Below, one piece after another: positions 40,254 through 44,568 of a DNA stretch of 44,568 nt. A program made the translations under genes and the position numbers. The notes beneath the pieces were generated by a model. That model was not told where the DNA came from. It worked only from the letters and a program-made list of their open reading frames with translations, and searched no databases. The number at the start of each line of letters is the position of its first letter. The stretch's first letter is position 1. Origin of the DNA: Methanothermococcus sp. SCGC AD-155-M21 (GTDB taxonomy: Archaea > AGJL01 > Methanococci > Methanococcales > Methanococcaceae); contig JAHEPY010000013.1 of assembly GCA_019561565.1 (NCBI GenBank), forward strand, positions 1 through 44,568, given 5' to 3'.

Positions 40254-40673
40254 TTATTGCTTTACCTTTTCTATGATTAAACTTACTCCTTCTATTCCAA
40301 CTATTTTAACCCTGTCCCCTTTTTTTAAAGGTTCATTCCCCTTAACATGCCATTTTTCACTGTCAATAGTAATTAGCCCATAACCCTGTTCATTTAAATC
40401 CTCACTTAGTGTAATAACTCTTCCAATATATCTTTCAGCCCCTATTTTTATGTCTTTGCCAACACTATATACTAAGTAATGCATAAGAACAATGGTTAGT
40501 ATGCCTGATAATATGGCAAAGGGAAATGCCAATGATGGATTATAGGATAGCATTATACCATATATAGTTAGAGATATACCAACTGCTGGAAGATAAAGTC
40601 CAGGGGTAACAGCCTCAAATAATATTAACAATAAACCTATTAATATTAATATACTTCCAGTGTCTATTTCCAT
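40254..40673 (-). CDS. NfeD-like membrane protein, short form
   Basis: 139 residues. Hydrophobic helices cover about residues 7-70 (ILILIGLLLILFEAVTPG, then AVGISLTIYGIML, then ILSGILTIVLMHYLVYSVG). A C-terminal OB-fold domain follows (GRVITLSEDLNEQGYGLITIDSEKWHV, then KKGDRVKIVGIEGVSLIIE). The protease domain of long NfeD is absent. NfeD proteins act with SPFH proteins in membrane organisation. The frame starts at a GTG at 40682, but AGTGAT there is the binding site for the ATG at 40673. It lies 49 bases after glnK on the same strand. Confidence 0.87.
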   Translation of the reverse strand: MEIDTGSILILIGLLLILFEAVTPGLYLPAVGISLTIYGIMLSYNPSLAFPFAILSGILTIVLMHYLVYSVGKDIKIGAERYIGRVITLSEDLNEQGYGLITIDSEKWHVKGNEPLKKGDRVKIVGIEGVSLIIEKVKQ

Positions 40674-40722
40674 TGCCATCACTTTTTTTAATTTTTAAAT
40701 AATTTTAAAAATAAATAAATTA

Positions 40723-41076
<354 letters not shown>

Positions 41077-41149
41077 TTATAGGAATGATAATAATATATA
41101 GTTTAAAAATTTTAACCTTAAATTTAATAAGTACATTTATATAATATAT

Positions 41150-41182
41150 AGTATATAATATTACTTAAGGTAGTATATAATA
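41150..41182 (-). repeat. Direct repeat upstream of glnK
   Basis: The 11 bases AGTATATAATA occur at 41150-41160 and again at 41172-41182, a 22-base period, close to two helical turns. On the minus strand they lie just upstream of TATTATATAAATG (about 41135-41147), the likely glnK TATA box. They could be a binding site or spare TATA elements. The rest of the 348-base spacer to 41410 is AT-rich and holds the promoter of the next gene (TATATAAAATAAATA, about 41371-41386). Confidence 0.4.
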
Positions 41183-41409
41183 CAATTTATTAATAATTCC
41201 AATAATTTAATTTTTTAATAAATTTATATTATTTTATCATTATATTATTTTATTTTTATTATTTTATAATTATTTTAAAAGAAATACGGTATTTTATGTT
41301 CTTAATAACATTATTGTTTATATTATATATTGTTAAGTTAAGTTTAAAATATAATGTTGAACTAATAAAAACTATATAAAATAAATATAAATATAGAATG
41401 GAGATTCCC

Positions 41410-42375
41410 ATGCCTTCTACAGATATATATAATATAATATTATACTCATTTAAAACATCTCTAACCTATACTTTAAAATTATCAATAATTGTATTAGTAT
41501 CCATGTTTATTATGAATTATATAATAAACACAGGAATAATGAAAAGAGTTTCAGAAATAATCCTGCCTATTACAAAGCATTTAAACATTAATACCCTCTC
41601 CATGTCTTCAATATTGACATGTTTATTTAGCCCAACTGTTGGATATTCCATATTGGCAGAGGGCTTAAAAAATAATAAATTAAGTGAAAAAGAGGTAATT
41701 GCTACCTCTCTTGCAAATTCTTTCCCCTCTGTAATATCCCATACCTTTACATTTTTTGTGCCTATTGTAATACCAATATTGGGCTTAACTGGTTTATTAT
41801 TTCTTTTTATTAGATTGGGGGTGGCATTTGCAAAAACTATTATTGGAATGGTATATTTAAATATTATTTCAAAAAGTAATAACCATAATAATAATTCAGA
41901 GGATTTGCAGATAAATAATATGAATACCAATAAAAACTTAAAAAACTCCTTATACAGTACTTTAAAGTTTTCAAAGAGATTAATACCCATAATGTTTATT
42001 ACCATGTTTCTGGTTATGTTTTTATCCAATATGGGAGTATTTAATCACTTAAATAACATAATAACTCCAATAACCAATATTCTTAACTTAAACCCAAATG
42101 TTGGATTGATAGCCTTAACAGAAGTAATAAATGTCCAGGGAGCCATTATTATGGCGGGAGGGCTATTAAATGAAAATATTTTAAATAGTAAGGAGGTATT
42201 AATAGGTCTTGTTATTGGAAATGTAATAACTCTCTCATCAAGGTATGCAAAACACTCTCTACCCCTACATGTTTCATTATTTGGAGTAAAACTTGGAACA
42301 AAAATAGTTATGATAAATTCCATTATTACCCTGTTATTGGATATTCTCATAATAGGAGTTATTCTATTACTGTAA
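41410..42375 (+). CDS. GATE/nucleoside-recognition domain membrane protein
   Basis: 321 residues and about eight hydrophobic helices. The pattern matches the nucleoside recognition (GATE) domain repeated twice: SLTYTLKLSIIVLVSMFIMNY with a conserved CLFSPTVGYSILAEG in the first half, and FSKRLIPIMFITMFLVMFLSNMG with NVQGAIIMAGGL in the second. Related proteins (SpmA/SpmB, YjiH, FeoB-like gate regions) are membrane proteins of unclear substrate. A soluble Asn-rich loop lies between the halves (near base 41880). The frame is open from an ATG at 41398; GGAGAT between that and the next ATG at 41410 makes 41410 the better start. Convergent with the geranylgeranyl reductase gene. Confidence 0.78.
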   Translation: MPSTDIYNIILYSFKTSLTYTLKLSIIVLVSMFIMNYIINTGIMKRVSEIILPITKHLNINTLSMSSILTCLFSPTVGYSILAEGLKNNKLSEKEVIATSLANSFPSVISHTFTFFVPIVIPILGLTGLLFLFIRLGVAFAKTIIGMVYLNIISKSNNHNNNSEDLQINNMNTNKNLKNSLYSTLKFSKRLIPIMFITMFLVMFLSNMGVFNHLNNIITPITNILNLNPNVGLIALTEVINVQGAIIMAGGLLNENILNSKEVLIGLVIGNVITLSSRYAKHSLPLHVSLFGVKLGTKIVMINSIITLLLDILIIGVILLL

Positions 42376-42421
42376 TATTTAAGGATATGATATGGCATGG
42401 CAAATGATTTATTCTTTACTT

Positions 42422-43633
42422 TTAAAATATATTTCCTAAGAACCCCTTAAGTATATCCCTTAAAACCTTTGAAGGGTTGTCCATATCTCCCTTTTTAACT
42501 ATATGTTCAATAAATTCACTGTCTATAACAAACTCCAAAAGTTTATCTATGTTATCATTATTCATTTTTTTTAAAATACTTCTAAATTTAATTCCAAAAT
42601 CAATTTCTCCCCCAATTTCCCTTTTCCATAGGCTTTCATAATTTTTTAAATATTTAAGATCATATTTATCCTCCATCAAATATTCATCTATTATTTTTCC
42701 ACAGATTTTAGCACTTTTTGCTCCATAATACAATCCTCCTCCACTTATGGGTTTTACCTGGCCTGCTGCATCACCAACAAGAAGAAGATTTCCTTTTACA
42801 GTATTTTTTAGATATCCTAAGGGAAGGGCTCCAACTGAGAATTCCACAGGAATAGCGTTTTTTAACATCTGAGAGGCTATTGGATGGTTGTTTATAAAAT
42901 TAATAAGTTTATTGTAGGCATTTGAACTATCACATAACCCAACCCTTGCTCTATCCTTTCCCATAGGGATAATCCATATAAAAAAGTCCCTACAGTAGGA
43001 TTTATCCAAGAATACATAAACAAAGTCATCATCCACATCCACATTAATTAACTCAATCTGGGCTCCTGATAATATCTCCCTATTCATTGGAATACTGGCA
43101 GATCTTCCAATACTGGATTTTACGCCATCAGCCCCAACAATAATCTTGGGATTTACCCTGTAAGTTTCTCCCATATGGTTAATCAATAGAGAGTAGTTAT
43201 TACCTTTACTTTCCTTCAATAAATTATTTAGGTTATTCCATACTCCTCCTTTATTCTTTTTAAAGTTATTTGAGGTTTCGATTAATTTTCCATGGGCCTT
43301 TAATAAAAAATCAACTTTTTTTGAAGTTCTCTTTGCAATATCCTTATCCATAATCTTTCTCTCAAATACATAGGCCCTAATCTCCTCATTTCCAATCTTT
43401 ATATTTTTATTTTTTGAATAAATATATGCCCCCTTAATTTTATTTACCACACCTTGGGGATTTCCTAATTCCTCTACTCCCCTTTTACTTATTAATCCAG
43501 CACATTGCAGGGGAACTCCTATGGTACTGTGCTCTTCAATTATTAATACCTTATGATTCTTTATATGTTCTCCAGTAATGCAACCTGCTGGGCCTCCTCC
43601 AACAACAATAACATCGTATTTTTCAAAATCCAT
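42422..43633 (-). CDS. Geranylgeranyl reductase family flavoprotein
   Basis: 403 residues with an N-terminal FAD Rossmann motif VIVVGGGPAGCITGEH, the family block PLQCAGLISKRGVEELG, and the second FAD motif LLVGDAAGQVKPISGGGLYYG. Such enzymes saturate the isoprenoid chains of archaeal ether lipids (digeranylgeranylglycerophospholipid reductase), probably at the membrane surface with reduced ferredoxin or F420-type donors. Methanogens often carry more than one paralogue, so the exact substrate is open. AGGGAAAT precedes the ATG. No membrane segment is seen. Confidence 0.87.
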   Translation of the reverse strand: MDFEKYDVIVVGGGPAGCITGEHIKNHKVLIIEEHSTIGVPLQCAGLISKRGVEELGNPQGVVNKIKGAYIYSKNKNIKIGNEEIRAYVFERKIMDKDIAKRTSKKVDFLLKAHGKLIETSNNFKKNKGGVWNNLNNLLKESKGNNYSLLINHMGETYRVNPKIIVGADGVKSSIGRSASIPMNREILSGAQIELINVDVDDDFVYVFLDKSYCRDFFIWIIPMGKDRARVGLCDSSNAYNKLINFINNHPIASQMLKNAIPVEFSVGALPLGYLKNTVKGNLLLVGDAAGQVKPISGGGLYYGAKSAKICGKIIDEYLMEDKYDLKYLKNYESLWKREIGGEIDFGIKFRSILKKMNNDNIDKLLEFVIDSEFIEHIVKKGDMDNPSKVLRDILKGFLGNIF

Positions 43634-43777
43634 AATTTCCCTATGGCTAATTTAAATAACATTATAAAAATAATAATATAAAAAAGTTTAAAATTATAAA
43701 AATTTAATATAATCAATAAATTTAATAATTAATAAATATTTAATAAAAAATTTTAATATTAATACTTATTTTTTATT

Positions 43778-44568
43778 TTAATTATCCGCATCATCTTCAT
43801 CATATTTTTTAAGATGCATACCCTCTTTATTTCTATGTATTATCTCCACATGAGGATAGGCTATTTCAACATCCTCCTCCTTATCAATCTTTTCAATTAT
43901 TTTATTTATGATCTTGGTTTTTATGCCGGCCCACTCATAGGCATCCACTAAGTATCTCACCTTTATTTCAACCCCTCTCTCCAAAAAATTCATTCTAATA
44001 ACAGGTTTATCAAAAATTTTAGATTTTGCAAACATTCTTGGTTTATTCTTCCAAATTTCTGCCAACCTTCTCATGGTAGTACCTACAACCTCATCACAGG
44101 CCTCAAAAATTAATTTCTTAGATTTTTCTATATTACTTTCATAGGTAATTGCCACCCGAACATTATCCCATACATACTGGGATCCCTTAGTATAATTGGT
44201 TATGGCATTTGTTAGAATATAGGCATTGGGTATTATTAGATTTCTACCAGTGGGCTCCAATACAACCTCCCTTAAATATATATGCATAGTATCTATTTTA
44301 TAAACATCCCCCATTCCAATATTATTTATGGATATTCTATCGTTGATTTTAAAGGGCCTTGTTATTATTATGTTTATCCATCCCGCAAAATTCATAATTG
44401 GCCTCTGTAATGCAAAGGTCAATGCAGCACCAATAATACCTAAGGACATTACCAAGGATCCAATATTCTTATATAATAATGAAATAGCAATTAATCCAGC
44501 AATAAACCAAGTAATATATTTAAATACTGATGCAAAGATAGGAAAATCCCTTAACTCCCCTTTTTTTT
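43778..44568 (-). CDS. MscS-family mechanosensitive channel, N-terminus outside window
   Basis: The frame stays open to the right edge, so the gene starts beyond it; a TTG at 44455 is not the real start. A hydrophobic helix (YITWFIAGLIAISLLY) is followed by the pore-lining, Gly/Ala-rich helix LGIIGAALTFALQRPIMNFAGW, then the beta domain RPFKINDRISINNIGMGDVYKID and the alpha/beta C-terminal domain with IIPNAYILTNAITNY. These are diagnostic of MscS channels, which release solutes on hypo-osmotic shock. The C-terminus is acidic (EDDADN-like). It is co-directional with geranylgeranyl reductase, separated by 144 AT-rich bases. Confidence 0.92.
   Translation of the reverse strand, partial: KKGELRDFPIFASVFKYITWFIAGLIAISLLYKNIGSLVMSLGIIGAALTFALQRPIMNFAGWINIIITRPFKINDRISINNIGMGDVYKIDTMHIYLREVVLEPTGRNLIIPNAYILTNAITNYTKGSQYVWDNVRVAITYESNIEKSKKLIFEACDEVVGTTMRRLAEIWKNKPRMFAKSKIFDKPVIRMNFLERGVEIKVRYLVDAYEWAGIKTKIINKIIEKIDKEEDVEIAYPHVEIIHRNKEGMHLKKYDEDDADN

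Overview
The window looks like chromosomal DNA from a hydrogenotrophic methanogen of the order Methanococcales, probably a Methanothermococcus or Methanococcus relative. It is very AT-rich, has GGTGAT-type ribosome binding sites, and shows TATA-box promoters. It encodes archaeal lipid enzymes (sn-glycerol-1-phosphate dehydrogenase, a geranylgeranyl reductase), topoisomerase VI B, aIF2-beta, NMD3, L15e, a methanogenesis marker protein, and two proteins that build the iron-guanylylpyridinol cofactor of [Fe]-hydrogenase (HcgB, HcgC). The species is an inference.

Layout. 1-6.9 kb: methanogenesis marker 8 (cut by the left edge), argF, ZPR1, egsA, an AfpA-like flavoprotein, a minimal sufCB pair and hisI. 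6.95-7.2 kb: a GC-rich island that folds as a three-hairpin H/ACA guide RNA. 7.2-12 kb: two FKBP isomerases (one a predicted lipoprotein, one cytosolic), 5'-deoxyadenosine deaminase and a TldD-like protein. 12-17 kb: glnA with an exact GGAA-N6-TTCC NrpR-type operator, a TOPRIM protein translationally coupled to the riboflavin/F420 pathway reductase ArfC, a PP-loop tRNA-thiolation-like protein and an AIR-synthase-like protein. 17.2-24.7 kb: a restriction-modification island with a PLD-nuclease/SNF2-helicase gene broken by two frameshifts, then a 1186-residue Eco57I-like adenine methyltransferase, with a duplicated, decayed junction between them. 24.9-34.7 kb: pheS, hcgB, hcgC, a damaged argG, DUF99, gltX (frameshifted), nmd3, aIF2-beta and rpl15e. 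35-44.5 kb: top6B, a GfcR-like regulator, a CBS protein with an HPF-like tail, convergent stomatin and NfeD genes, glnK, a GATE-domain membrane protein, geranylgeranyl reductase and an MscS channel (cut by the right edge).

The most interesting signals are in the non-coding islands. Besides the H/ACA RNA, two intergenic elements about 20 kb apart and on opposite strands (10187-10257 plus, 30052-30120 minus) are clearly homologous: same order of blocks, a conserved loop, paired changes in two stems and the same U-rich 3' end. They look like two members of one small RNA family that I cannot name. A third structured element lies upstream of rpl15e.

A caution for the whole window: between about 17.9 and 31.8 kb there are at least six apparent frameshifts, mostly at A or T runs, hitting argG, gltX and possibly DUF99 as well as the helicase. 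Because gltX should be essential, part of this pattern is probably consensus error, so apparent pseudogenes here should be checked in reads before being believed.
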